A stretch of 64,000 bases of DNA from Lomentospora prolificans (taxonomy: Eukaryota > Ascomycota > Sordariomycetes > Microascales > Microascaceae). The notes below the pieces were generated by a model. It was not told the DNA's origin. It saw only the letters and a list, made by a program, of their open reading frames with translations, and did not search any database. The position numbers and the translations under genes are program-made. How positions within the stretch are numbered: the stretch's first letter is position 1; every line of letters starts with the position of its first letter. The DNA is taken from contig JARFXM010000004.1 of the NCBI GenBank assembly GCA_029532625.1, positions 186,001 to 250,000 of the forward strand, in the 5' to 3' direction. This document shows, in pieces, positions 32,601 to 43,129 of the stretch.

Positions 32601-34831
32601 CGAGATCGTGATGGCTACACCGCCAGCATTTTCGCGGCGCACTCGTCCACAGAATCAGGCACGCCTAAAAAACAGACAAGCATGGAAAAGACCGATCTCT
32701 CAGATGCAATAATTCCGAAGGTGGCCGAGGCCGACCTCGACCACGACCCTCGACGCCAACGAGGCGATTTCTCTCTCTACAGCTACTATACGAAGGCGTC
32801 TGGGGTTCCTGCCACGGTAGTCTTCATTATAACCATGATTGTCTCGGCGGTACTCTTTGAGCTTCTTCGTAGGTGTTCACTCCTTGTGATAGCATTGGAC
32901 GTCATCAGTAATAACTATTTCTTAGCTGTGTGGCTCGATAAATGGTCCAAGGCCAACCGAGAAGAGCCAAACAAGAATGTTGGCATGTATCTCGGAGTTT
33001 ATTCCGTAATTGGTGTCTCTGCAGTTGTCGCAATGATTGTGGGTGCTTGGTGAGTTGACAAGTATGAATCCCTTTTGCGACCTTTCAACTTAATAACCCA
33101 TTACTATTAGGGTACTCATGATCCCGATCATAAACAACAGCGCGTCACGGCTACACCACGACCTGCTCAGGACTACCGTTTCGTAAGCGCAAACTCTTCC
33201 AGACGGCAATATATCTGTAGTGCTAACGAGATTTCCTCAGTGCCCCTATTCAGTTCTTTTCTAAAGTCGATATTGGAATCTTGACAAATCGGTGTGTTGG
33301 CTTTATTTCATCTGAATGTTTACACGACACTCGATTAACCATTCTCCTATGAGCAGATTCAGTCAAGACATGGATCTCATTGACATGAAGCTACCGATCT
33401 ACGTGGTGAACACTGTTTCTTGTAAGTAGTAGTGACGATATCCCTTTTGTGGTGTTTGTCCGTTATTTTAATATTTGATTGTAGCGGCGTCTTCTGCCCT
33501 TGCCAAGTTGGTTGTCCTCTGCATTTACGCTAGATACCTTGCGGTCTCTGTGCCATTTCTCGCCATCATCATCTACTTTACGCAAAAGTTTTACCTCCGC
33601 ACGTCTCGCCAGATGCGTTTGCTCGACATTGAAGCCAAAGCACCGCTCTACACCCACTTCCTTGACACAGTCGGTGGCGCACCAGGCATTCGCGCCTTCA
33701 GGTGGCACGGCGCTTTCGAGTCAACCTGTTTAAATCTGCTCGACGTCTCGCAGAGACCTGTGTATCTGCTCTTCTGCATCCAGCAGTGCCTAGCGTTTGT
33801 CATGGACGTGGTCGTGGCGATCATGGCTGTTATTCTGGTCGCGACCGTTGTGGCTTGGCGAGACTCCTTCGAGCCTGGTCAAGTTGGTGTTGCACTTGTG
33901 ATGGTGATGACGTTCAACCTTGATTTGACGTACTTGGTGAAATTTTGGACGATGCTGGAGACGTCGATTGGAGCGGTTGCACGTGTAAAGGAGTTCACCG
34001 CTTCGACGCCCTCTGAACTGCGAACAACCGGAAACGTCGCAGCCCCGACGGGTTGGCCTTCTGCTGGCAAAGTCGAGTTCTCTGGTGTTACAGCAGCATA
34101 CTCGTGGGTTTATCGTCCACCTCCCTCTTTGACGGACCCGGCTAACAACCTGCAGCATTGAGTCCGGCTCCGTGCTCAAGGACGTATGTCTTTCTATCCG
34201 GCCAGGCGAAAAGGTTGCTGTGTGCGGCCGATCAGGAAGCGGCAAGACGTCGCTGATCATGGCCCTGCTTCAACTAATCGAACCGCACCAAGGTTCAATT
34301 ACTATCGACGGAGTGGACATTTCTCAACTCGATAAACTCGAGCTACGGGCCCGTATTAATGTCATTACGCAGGATGCTTTCCTCATGCCTGGCTCGATAC
34401 GATTCAACATCGACCCATACGAAGAGAGCTCGGACGAAGAGATGATCAACGCACTCGGAAAGCTTCGCTTATGGGATATAATAAGAAGCCAAGGTGGGCT
34501 TGACAAGGAGATGGATGCAAACTCCTGGTCTATTGGCCAAAGACAGCTGCTTTGCCTTGCTCGGGCAATGGTCAGGAAGAGCAGGGTTCTTATCCTGGAC
34601 GAAGCAATGAGCAGTGTCGACGTGGAGACTGAAGCAATCATGCAAAATATCATAGAGCAGGAGTTTTCGGAGTGCACAATCATCGCGATTATGCACCGCC
34701 TGGGTCATATCACCAAGTATGACAAGATTGCGCTGCTTGATAGCGGGAGACTAGCGGAGTTTGATACACCTGCGAATTTGTTGGCCTGGGAGACCAAATT
34801 CCGAGATTTGTACACCTCAGCGGGTCACTGA
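29652..34831 (+). CDS. ABCC (MRP-type) full ABC transporter, 14 exons
   Basis: Exons: 29652-29864, 29942-30473, 30544-30764, 30832-31111, 31181-31414, 31491-32230, 32306-32468, 32521-32868, 32926-33049, 33111-33182, 33241-33291, 33357-33421, 33485-34103, 34156-34831. They sum to 4338 nt, 1445 aa, in frame throughout. The order is TMD0, TMD1, NBD1, TMD2, NBD2. NBD1 has Walker A GPIGSGKST near 641, signature LSGGQKQR and Walker B VAILDDVLSG, with Asp in the catalytic Glu position as usual for ABCC NBD1. NBD2 has GRSGSGKTS, a divergent signature SIGQRQL and VLILDEAMSSVD. These pumps export conjugates, drugs or metabolites at the plasma or vacuolar membrane. The intron 32869-32925 is 57 bp and open, so it could be missed; removing it gives ELLPVWLDKW as in homologues. 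Confidence 0.9.
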
Positions 34832-35047
34832 ATTACAATCCAAAACGTGCATAAATACATTTCAATATATAGCATTGTTAATACTAATGGTCCTCTAGAT
34901 CCTTTTCATTGTGGATGACCCTCGAACACGGGATTCGTTATTAGCTGGTATAGTATCAGGGATATAGAACGATGGACCATCAGCGGTGCTCATTCACTTT
35001 TCACTTAGTATTATATTGCCAATTGAACAGTTTGAGAGCATCAATGT
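34832..35047. terminator. Convergent 3' region
   Basis: This A/T-rich spacer of 216 bp separates the stop codon of the ABCC gene from that of the GFA gene on the opposite strand. AATAAA-like sequences (CATAAATACA near 34850) could serve polyadenylation. Confidence 0.35.
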
Positions 35048-35662
35048 CTAATAGCTTCCCCCGTCAAATGGCCTTTCGAATTGGTTGTGTGACGTCCTTC
35101 CACTTTTAGACGGTGACAAGGCGTTTAAATACTCCACGACCTTGGCGTCGGTTAGGTCTCGCATCTCGAATCCCTGGCCAGGGTCGACCGAATGACCGTT
35201 CACACTCAAGTAGGACACCCTCCTGGTTTCATCCCATCCGTCTCTCTTTGGCCTCCAAACTTTCGTAAGCTGACCCGGCTCCGCTGACTTTACACCTAGC
35301 CCTGCCAAATCCACCTCTACGACCTCGCCTTCCCCGGCTAGGCTGAAGCATCTGCCGCCACACGTCTTGCAAAAAAACCAGTGGATCCATCCTGGGCCGC
35401 ATTTGTAATCGCCGAGCGACTCTAGGGGATTAGTAGGCTCAAGCAATAGAAAATCGTCAGGAGATGACGGCAAGCGGATGTGGTGTATCGCGAATTTATG
35501 ACAGACAGTGCAGTTGCATCGGTAGAATCTCTGTTTTCCTTTTCGACGGCTGTGGGGAACGCGCTCAGTAGCCGGGAGAGAGAGGAAGACGATATACTTC
35601 GTGGCACCACAGTGACATGAACCCGTATAAGGCTTACGCTGGGGTGTGACGTCCGTAGCCAT
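35048..35662 (-). CDS. GFA/CENP-V-type zinc protein, single domain
   Basis: A single exon with ATG at 35662 gives 204 aa. The GFA fold is shown by its zinc cysteines: GSCHCGATKY near the N-terminus, CNCTVCH in the middle and CKTCGGRC further on. The family is named after a bacterial glutathione-dependent formaldehyde-activating enzyme; fungal members are mostly uncharacterised small cytosolic zinc proteins, so a glutathione-adduct role is only a possibility. The C-terminal 60 residues (DETRRVSYLSVNGHS...VVEYLNAL) form an extension seen in several fungal paralogues. It converges on the ABCC transporter gene. Confidence 0.87.
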   Translation of the reverse strand: MATDVTPQRKPYTGSCHCGATKYIVFLSLPATERVPHSRRKGKQRFYRCNCTVCHKFAIHHIRLPSSPDDFLLLEPTNPLESLGDYKCGPGWIHWFFCKTCGGRCFSLAGEGEVVEVDLAGLGVKSAEPGQLTKVWRPKRDGWDETRRVSYLSVNGHSVDPGQGFEMRDLTDAKVVEYLNALSPSKSGRTSHNQFERPFDGGSY

Positions 35663-36599
35663 GCTAGCGTTCGTGGAAGAGTGGAATGGCGATGATGGTG
35701 CGCCCGATTAATGACCAAATAGTTGATGTTTGACAAGTTTTCACGGTCCTGGATGAAATGAATGGTATCTGAGCCAAAGCCCCCGGTTGTGTCGAGAATT
35801 GCATCAGAGACTGCTAGGACTCGATATGAAACGGAGACTTATTGAAGGCAGAGTCGAGGGTAGCAACTATTCTGGATTTAAAGTATTTATAACAGCCAAG
35901 CGGAGAGCGGGGAAGCTGCCAATTGGCATCAAACTATCAACGTGTAACAGAGAGTCACTTGCAGAACGCATTTCCTTGTGGGACCAACGTGCCCAGTTTC
36001 CTAGAGTGACAAAAGCCGAATCTTTTGCAGCCGCAAGACAAGAGGATTTGGGTTTCTGTAACGGCCTTGGGAACGATAAATATCCACATCTGCCAATGCA
36101 CCCCAGACAGCTTGTAAACTACTAAGCGATTGGCACCATCTATGCGAGATGTCCTCTTCTCGTTTTTCCCCCCGGTTCCACCATTCTTTCTTGGTGGCAC
36201 ATGAATTCACGTTAGCGAAGGATAGAATGGTAGCCCATGTTAGTGCAACTGCGGCATGGCCGCATTCATAAATAACGAAAGATACATAGCGGCGTTAAGG
36301 CCATGTTAGGACGTGTTCTTGCTCCTTCGGTCCCGGATCTACAGCCTCCCTTAACTTGGACTGAATCAAAAGTCTCCGATTGCCTGAAAAGTCGCCGATG
36401 CTATAACGAGGCGCCGTTTACCTGATTCAGCGCTCGGACCCCACATATCCAAGTCGCCTTCCAGTTGCGATCCGGAGGAACTCGATTCCCGCTCGTACTT
36501 CGAATGTAAAATAGCGTGCTGCTTATATGGCCTTGACCGCAATCACACGTCCACAAATGAGTGTTTTTATGGCAATGCGTGAGAAGGGTTCCAAGCCGA
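35663..36599. other. Intergenic region, no gene seen
   Basis: The plus frame 35787-36125 (112 codons) and the minus frames antiparallel to it have no recognisable features. Upstream of the GFA gene lies a normal-looking promoter area. No gene is called. Confidence 0.35.
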
Positions 36600-37330
36600 T
36601 GATATCTGTTATGCTGTCAAAGGCGCCAGATTCCTGCCTCCAGGTCGGTCTTTCGGGCGTCACTGCAGGCTAGCACTATTGGACCACGACGTTTCAAAGT
36701 TTGGCGAGTGCCTTGAATGCTCAGTTGTTCTTGTGTCACATAGTTATGGGAGCATGCCTGCGACAAAGGCTATCCAGGGACAAACGAAGCAAGACCGGGC
36801 AAGGAGAGGGTTGCCGATCGGAATCATCCGCCTAATAACCATCGCAGGGTTTGCTTTCCCAGCTCGAGAAAAGAATATTTTCGGAGCTGCCGATCCCCAA
36901 GCCTTACCTTGTCATAAAGTTTAGTAGAAAGATTTGCCGGCTCTTTATTGCCAGGTGCTACTTCGTTCAAGGACCGCTTGGTGTCTCTCACCGACGATTC
37001 CACGCCACTTTTCTATAGCGATGTGGCTCAGGAAATCGCAGACTCCGCATTCGCCACATTTTACAAGTTCCAGTCATGAAGAAGCCTTAACTAGCACCTT
37101 TCTTCAATTTGTCGAGTCCGAGATTGGTGCGCCGAAGGCGTACATCGGTGCGAGTAAGGTCAATTCTGTCCCTTCGCCGTTTCAGGAGCGGCTGATCAAG
37201 GTTGAAAATTCTGGAAGAGTAGCATGGCTCGCTTCGGGTCGTTCTTCTTCCTTAAGCATGCTGGAAGAGGTCGTCCTGACATTTGTCGAGGCTCGCAAAG
37301 ATGCTGCAGATGGTGCAAAGGATCTCCACG
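36600..37330 (+). pseudogene. Alpha/beta-hydrolase relic
   Basis: Plus-strand pieces match a fungal alpha/beta hydrolase in order. VVLVSHSYGSMPATKAIQGQ contains the nucleophile elbow, followed by GIIRLITIAGFAFPA, two TAG stops at 36922, then in a new frame FKDRLVSLTDDSTPLFYSDV and DSAFATFYKFQS, a TGA, and in a third frame HEEALTSTFLQFVES, then PSPFQERLIKV and LSMLEEVVLTFVEA. In homologues the last block carries the catalytic His in 'aGHSPFLS'; here it reads SGRSSSLS. Stops, frame changes and the missing His indicate a dead gene. The N-terminal strand-loop region is not recognisable. Confidence 0.6.
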
Positions 37331-37732
37331 GAGATATTCACTTACAGAAATCAGAATATCCGCGCTTATTCTGGGATCGGCAACGGTTTATATAAAAGAT
37401 ATAAGCCCGGGTTTTGGATGTTGGTAATACATTCCACGAATCATTGTCACCTTATCTAATAGTAGACTTATGATGATATCCGGTCAAGGCAAAACAGTAT
37501 GGAGCTGTGTAATGCTAAGAAGCGCCATTCATAGACCTCAGGAGGGAGCCCTACAACTTCGTATTTCTGCCTCTGGTATGTGAAAAGATGGATACCTCCT
37601 CTTCGTACGAGAAAATACCCAGTGGCTCCTTGCCAAAAACATATGGGTTTTTGTCAACGCTTTACATGAGATTTGAATTCGGAAAGAAGTTTCCAACCGA
37701 GTAGCTCAAGCATCGACACTACGGCCGTTGGC
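37331..37732. other. Short intergenic region, no gene seen
   Basis: A/T-rich sequence without a supported frame between the hydrolase relic and the HET remnant. Confidence 0.35.
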
Positions 37733-38329
37733 CTAAGGGTCACCGGTGCGGACTCGGGTTACCAGAATCCGCTTTGACGCCTGAGACGGATGCTTCCTTT
37801 CTTGGTTTTCGAAAATGACGCTGTTACAATGCCTCGAGTATTTCGAATTCTCCTCGTCATCATTAACAGTTATTGGAATTAGCTCGGATAGGTCATTGGG
37901 CGCAATCTCTCCCTTCATTATGCCATGTATAAATGCTGCGCCGATCATGCGATAATAATACACACCATTCACCGCGGGGCGAAGGATAAATGGGCCTTTG
38001 GCACCACTTAGAAGGGCTACGAGATCTCTAGCCTGGGCGGACCTGGGGATGTGTCCTCGCTCTGCTGTGAAGGATGTCTGGCCTGCGGCGTTGGCCGCCA
38101 GTCATGGTCTGTTCGATCTGAAATTTGGAGGGACGAGATGCGGCCATGATTCGAATCTCTCTCTTATTCGCCGCCTTAGTCTGTCCATGCCCATCCTAGT
38201 AATGTGGATTATTCGCACTAAATAACTCCACCCATAGTCGAACATTCGGGAAAGCAGCTCTCTTGCCAAGCTCAAACCAGCTGTTACTATTCGAGACCCT
38301 CTACATATAGTCACGCCAAACGCATCCAT
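37733..38329 (-). pseudogene. HET (heterokaryon-incompatibility-like) protein C-terminal remnant
   Basis: One minus-strand frame is open from 38329 to 37733 except for a TGA at 38102-38104. After that stop it reads QTSFTAERGHIP, then RDLVALLSGAKGPFILRPAV and YYYRMIGAAFIHGIMKGE. The series 'F.T..G..G..P..A..gD.v..L.Ga..PFiLRP......y.liG..yvHGIM.GE' is the conserved end of many fungal HET-domain proteins, which trigger cell death on recognising non-self. No N-terminal HET domain was found within 1 kb upstream, so this is a truncated, interrupted remnant rather than a gene. Confidence 0.6.
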
Positions 38330-39479
38330 TGGCGAAATGCATGGCTCTCTTGGATGTGAGCATCAGCTAGATTTTCTATTGTGGCAGTGCCAAGGTCGTC
38401 GATGTTCGGTTGCCCCTTTGGATTCGCCGGAAATGCTTGCTTTCCAGCTAGCTATGCAACGATATCTGCACCGACACGCTGCCCATCACGTGGCAGGCAC
38501 TTACCGAGAACAACAGCTCATGCACTAAAAGCATTCCGGATGTGCAACTTTGCCTTGGCTATAAGTACGCCGGGAATCATAATTGAGATGGGCCGAGGCC
38601 GAGGCCTTCAATCCCGTTCAACGTTAGCAGTCAGCTTGTTCTCGTAACTTCCTCTCAGTATCACGAGCCTACTGTCATCCTTGTTTCCTCCATTCTGAGC
38701 TTCGTATTAGTTTGGCTACCCCCTTCGCCATCTAATGGGCTCAAGTATTACTTTGGGACCGGGCCAGATCAACCCGTAAGGTACCGTTGAACCGCAATAC
38801 ATGGAGTGATGACCCATAAGTTATCTCCTTTTATGTAAGGCTCGGGTCAGATAGATTTCTTCGAAGATGGACACAAAAGATAGCGGGACCGAAATCTTGT
38901 CTGAGCTGGAATACCAAGAACATAATCAGGGCAGTGCAAGGTAGCATCGCAATATTACTCTTGGGGCACTCGCAAGTCATCGGAGTAATTCAAGGTGCCC
39001 TCTGTGGGACGAGAATGCTGGCAATTGCCAGGATGTCAATTGCTGCTTCAGCTCCGTTTGGGATTGAGGCACCCGGGGGAACGCTTACAGCTTGGCGCAT
39101 CGTTTTCGCATGATGAGCCAGGAAATGATAATCACGTCCAGCGAAGGTAGAAGAATAAAAGCATAATAGTAGTATTGATGGAGCTAATGGGTCCATACAA
39201 ATGAGTGGCTAGTATTGTAACCGAACGAGAGGCTTTCACTTCGTAATAATTATCTATAATTAGTGCCCGTCGCTGGAGCTGTGGCCTGGCTCTTGCCAGC
39301 TAGCTATTTTAGGAAGTAAGCAAAGCGCTCTTAACGCGCATGTGGGACCCTTGGGATTGCTTGGTTATTACCCCGAACCTCATCTTGCTTATTCGTAGAT
39401 GCTGTGATGACAGCCTCACATCAACGTCAAGCTGTACGGGAAAACAACAGCAAAGTGCAAACTTGTTGAAATTCCCAAG
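38330..39479. other. Gene-poor stretch before the defensin-like gene
   Basis: No supported gene. Short frames such as 38990-39196 (minus) have no features. The right end grades into the promoter of the defensin-like gene. Confidence 0.35.
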
Positions 39480-39488
39480 TATAAAAGG
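39480..39488 (+). promoter_or_regulatory. TATA-like box of the defensin-like gene
   Basis: TATAAAAGG lies 177 bp before the start codon at 39665, followed by an A/C-rich untranslated region (ACAACACACAAACATTCC). The layout fits a strongly or inducibly transcribed small secreted-peptide gene. No experimental evidence is available. Confidence 0.5.
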
Positions 39489-39664
39489 GATGTAAATTTC
39501 CCCTCAAATTTGTTAAACCAAAAATACAACACACAAACATTCCCTGTATCTTCGACGTCTTAAGAGGCTTATAACCTGTCAACAAAATCTTGCACAAATC
39601 TCATTTCCCACAGCAGTCACAGTACAAAAATAACCACCGGTTTTCCAGGGTCCATACATTGAAA

Positions 39665-40186
39665 ATGCACTTCACCAAGGCCATCATTTCTTCTCTCTTC
39701 GTCATTGCTGCCGCTGCAGCTCCGGCACCCGATGCGGGCGCCGAATCGCTTGGTATCCGAGCTGCTAACGCTGCGGACGCCGTAGCGCCGCTCGATGACG
39801 CATTCGACGAGATATTCGAGGACGTAGTCGGCCTTGATGACGATGACGATATCGAAGATGTTATCGAAGATGTTATCGACAGCGATAGCGATGACAGCGA
39901 AGGCGGCCTTGCCGCACGGTCCGCTATTGAGGCACGCGGGCTTACCTGTATGTGGGGAGGCAACGTTGCATGCGTGAGAAAGGTATGAAGATTAGTCTAG
40001 AGTATTTCCATATGTTGGCGACGTGTATAGAGCTAACTGTATCGCAGTGCAGGCTCTTGGGCCGACCAAAGGGAGGATCTTGCAACAAGAAAGGGTACAG
40101 TTACCTTACCATATTGACTCCTACCCTTGCCATAGCTCGTTAACACTAATCCGTTTGTGGGCAGTACCTGCGTTTGCAAGATTTGA
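39665..40186 (+). CDS. Fungal defensin-like peptide precursor (CSalphabeta type), 3 exons
   Basis: Exons 39665-39982, 40048-40094 and 40165-40186 join through introns of 65 bp (GTATGA...CGCAG, branch GCTAACT) and 70 bp (GTACAG...GGCAG) to give 128 aa. Residues 1-19 are a signal peptide ending at Ala. Residues 20-91 form a strongly acidic pro-region with DDDDDIEDVIEDVID. After SAIEAR, a short mature peptide of about 37 residues begins at Gly92. Its six cysteines are spaced C-x7-C-x3-C-x10-C-x5-C-x1-C, it contains the GGSC gamma-core and ends CVCKI. It has eight Lys/Arg and no Asp/Glu. This is the cysteine frame of invertebrate/fungal defensins such as plectasin. The exact cleavage site is inferred. 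An antimicrobial role is likely by family, but untested. Confidence 0.82.
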
Positions 40187-41075
40187 AAATGTGGGTTTGG
40201 AAAATGGGCTCGGAGGGAAGCAATCGGGTATTATTACCTTGGGACTGGGGATCAAGGGACACGGCGGGGGCATTGGCGGAGTTTTTAACAGTTGCACTTC
40301 CAGGGTTTATGGGTCGTGGTGATGGGCATTTCACGTGGCGAACTGGTGGAATATAGTTCATATTGACGGAGTTTTCCATACATGCCGAGAATGAAGTTTT
40401 GACTCCAATTCGTTAATTCGCCCATCCGTCACCGCTTAGGTTTGAGGAAATCGGGATAGTTACAGGTAAGCTACTGTAGATTTCGTCCACGAATGGCGAC
40501 GGCTTGGTGATTATCTTGTCTTAATATATTACGATTCATACCAAGGACACCAATTTGAGGAACCCCAAAAAGAAGGGATAGGGCTATGCACCATCGTTCC
40601 CGGGGTCAAAAGATGAGGTTATTCTGCGATTAGTAGCAGTATAATTGCTCTATTACAGCTCCTAGCCCAATGTCTGAGCTGTTAAAATATTCGCCATGCT
40701 ATACCGTAGTGGCCCCAATGAGGGCGTCCTTAACGAGCGGACGAGAAACCTTTGTGCCTAGGCTTGGTCATCAACCAACCTGGAAGCTTAACCCTCACCC
40801 GTGCAGATTTGTGCTCACACTTGGATGCACACCGATCAAGGATACTCTGGCTGAACGCGGCGGAAAAGTCAACCATCGCGGTGGTAACCGTGGCGTCCTG
40901 TCTTCCCTACTGTTGACCCATGCCATGATTGAATGATATCCGGAAGAATCCCGCCCGTATCTCCAAGCCTCCACTTACTAACTTCGATTCTGGGACAATC
41001 AGCGCTATATGCTGCCATGATAGGAGGCCAGTTCGTGAGAGGGTCGTTAACGGGATAGTTTGACAGCAGCCTCGA
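40187..41075. other. Intergenic region, no gene seen
   Basis: Downstream of the defensin-like gene. Short frames on both strands (40146-40379, 40670-40936) have no features. Confidence 0.35.
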
Positions 41076-41929
41076 TCAACGCATCGAAAGCCTCGACATG
41101 TCTAGCATCTTGGACTGCTCCGTGTCCCATATGGGGGCGAGGTCAAGGATCTTAGCTTCAAGCAAAAGGCAGTGGAAGATGTGGTGGAAACCCAGGGTGG
41201 CCGCCACATTGAGATTGTAGAAGCGCGCTCTGTCAGGATAATAGTCTGCAAAGGCAGGGCATGCCGTGATGATCACCCAGGGTCACGCCGGTGAGGCCGG
41301 GCCCGATAGGGACATCGTGCGTCGTCAGGAGATATTGTGATAACGCCGCACCATCCATCCAAGTGGCAATGCAGATGGGCTCGGAGACGGTTCTGCGGTG
41401 GGACTCGCTGTGCTCGAGACTGGTGGAAAACCCTGGCAGGCCAGCTTCGTACATGTATGTTTCGGCTGGGTCGGCGCTATGGCGTATAAAGAGCGCGGCG
41501 AGCTCGCTGTTGTGGTGGGTGCACGCGAGATGGACCCCTCGTCGGAGGGCCCCGGATACAAAACACTCCTTCCCGGCCACTGGCGCTTCAGTCCGTGTCG
41601 TCAACGAGGTAGCCGAGCAGGATTCGAACGTGGGTAGGTCTATTAAGAATGGCGGCTTTGGTTATTGCCTTGTAAATGGGAAAGACCTCCTTATTAAACG
41701 GCTTTTTGCGACAGAACGTATCCAAGCATCGATGTATCATCTCGCACAGCGTGTCAGAAGCGGCTAATAGTGCATAGACACCTCGAATAGCCAGCATAGG
41801 GCCGTATGGAACGAGTTGCTCCACCAGTTGTTTCCGATTGCCTACAATGACTGCGTAAACGAGAGTGCTGAAGTCGCCACTGTTGGCGGTCAATCGTCCT
41901 ACAAGATCATGACTAATTGACACCATCAT
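41076..41929 (-). pseudogene. Ankyrin-repeat protein relic
   Basis: Three minus-strand frames succeed one another: 41588-41929 (DFSTLVYAVIVGNRKQLVEQLV; AITKAAILNRPTHVRILLGYLVDD), 41233-41604 (RRGVHLACTHHNSELAALFIRHSADP; DGAALSQYLLTTHDVP) and 41076-41276 (NLNVAATLGFHHIFHCLLLEA). Each carries ankyrin-like helix-loop-helix units such as 'L..A...g......LL..Gadp'. Passing from one to the next needs a frame change that no intron explains, so I call a decayed ankyrin-repeat gene. An N-terminal F-box-like start further upstream is possible but not visible. Confidence 0.5.
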
Positions 41930-42368
41930 ATCCTCGTTTACGTTGATTATCTGGGCTATTATCCTCGTCTAGCTGAGGAAGAAGAGGGCGATATACCCGC
42001 GACTTGGCCAGGAGGATGACAGCGGGTAATAAGAAGTGAGCGGCACATGTCTGCTTTGACTGTATCGATGGAGATCTCGGGTCAAGTCAACTTTGTCAAT
42101 GGTGCCTGACGGTAGAACCCCGCTGCAAACCCATTCCTCGTTCCAGACAATTTGCCCGTAGAGGACCGTAGGGCTGCGAGGCGATCAGGGCCGGATGTGA
42201 TGCCTAATGTGTCAAGAAGCTTGTTTAGAAAAGTGAGGCAAGTTCGCGTTCAGATCCAGGAATTTCACATTGCGTCGGACCGCCTTGCGAGAAAACTTGT
42301 GGGGAAAAGAATTGCGGAGGGCCGGGGTGAGAAGCTGCTCTTTCAATCATAGGCAGGGTTTCCCTAAT

Positions 42369-42403
<35 letters not shown>

Positions 42404-43129
42404 ACCCATGACACAGGTTCCTTTCCTACTTTTCGTTTGCTTCTTTTGATCTCTTTCTTATTGGAAAAGAAAAAAAATTGGAAGAGATGTATTACAACGC
42501 TCGCTTTGCAGCCAGGCTTCGACACGTCTGCAGTACGTACCTTGAGCGCAGGTTAACAGATGCTGACGATCTGCATAGTACGCTGATGATGGCGGTTGCC
42601 ACCTCTAATATTGCGTAGAAATTGTCTCCATAATTCGAGGCGATGGTATTCGGGCGATTGATTTAGGGAGACCAGTAAAGAGTGAATATATATTACACTA
42701 TGCAGGTCGAGACTGGCGCCAGCGATCGCCAGGCACGTGCGGGGTTCAATCAAATGTTGCGAGGTCGGCAGAGTTTTGAGCCAGCCTGGAATAATATTAC
42801 GACTTTGGAACCTCCCTTAATTGATCTCGTGTTGCCAATACCAATCGCCTGCCTGCCAACAGAACAGAGCCAGATAGACACCCACCCTTGGCCCTACTCG
42901 GGACCTGCGTCATTCGATCAAAGGTGTCATAGATATTACTGGGTGGTAACCGGCCGTTAGATGGTTAGGCAATCGTCACTCGAAATCCTGCGACAACGTG
43001 GTTCACCCCTTCGAGGTAATATATCATATCATTGATCCTCTATCCTCTTCACGCTTCTGCATGCACGATTCCACCGAGAGTATTATTGGGTCCGCTTCCT
43101 CCTAGCTGTTCGACTCTGAAAATACCGTG
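41930..43129. other. Intergenic region with poly(A) tract
   Basis: No supported gene. It includes an uninterrupted run of 33 A at 42370-42402 and a short A/T-rich region before the F-box gene. Frames at 42152-42352 and 42682-42960 have no recognisable features. Confidence 0.35.
42370..42402. repeat. Poly(A) run of 33 bases
   Basis: Thirty-three consecutive A are followed by CACCCATGACAC. It could be slippage-grown DNA or the fossil tail of a retrotransposed sequence. No reverse-transcriptase coding is visible beside it and no target-site duplication was found by eye. Confidence 0.9.

Noticed and set aside
38145..38165. GATTCGAATCTC, tRNA T-loop-like
   Set aside because: No other tRNA parts nearby; it lies in the HET remnant frame.
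41615..41640. GAGCAGGATTCGAACGTGGG, resembling a tRNA T-arm on the minus strand
   Set aside because: No acceptor, D-arm or anticodon arm around it; it lies inside the ankyrin-like frame.
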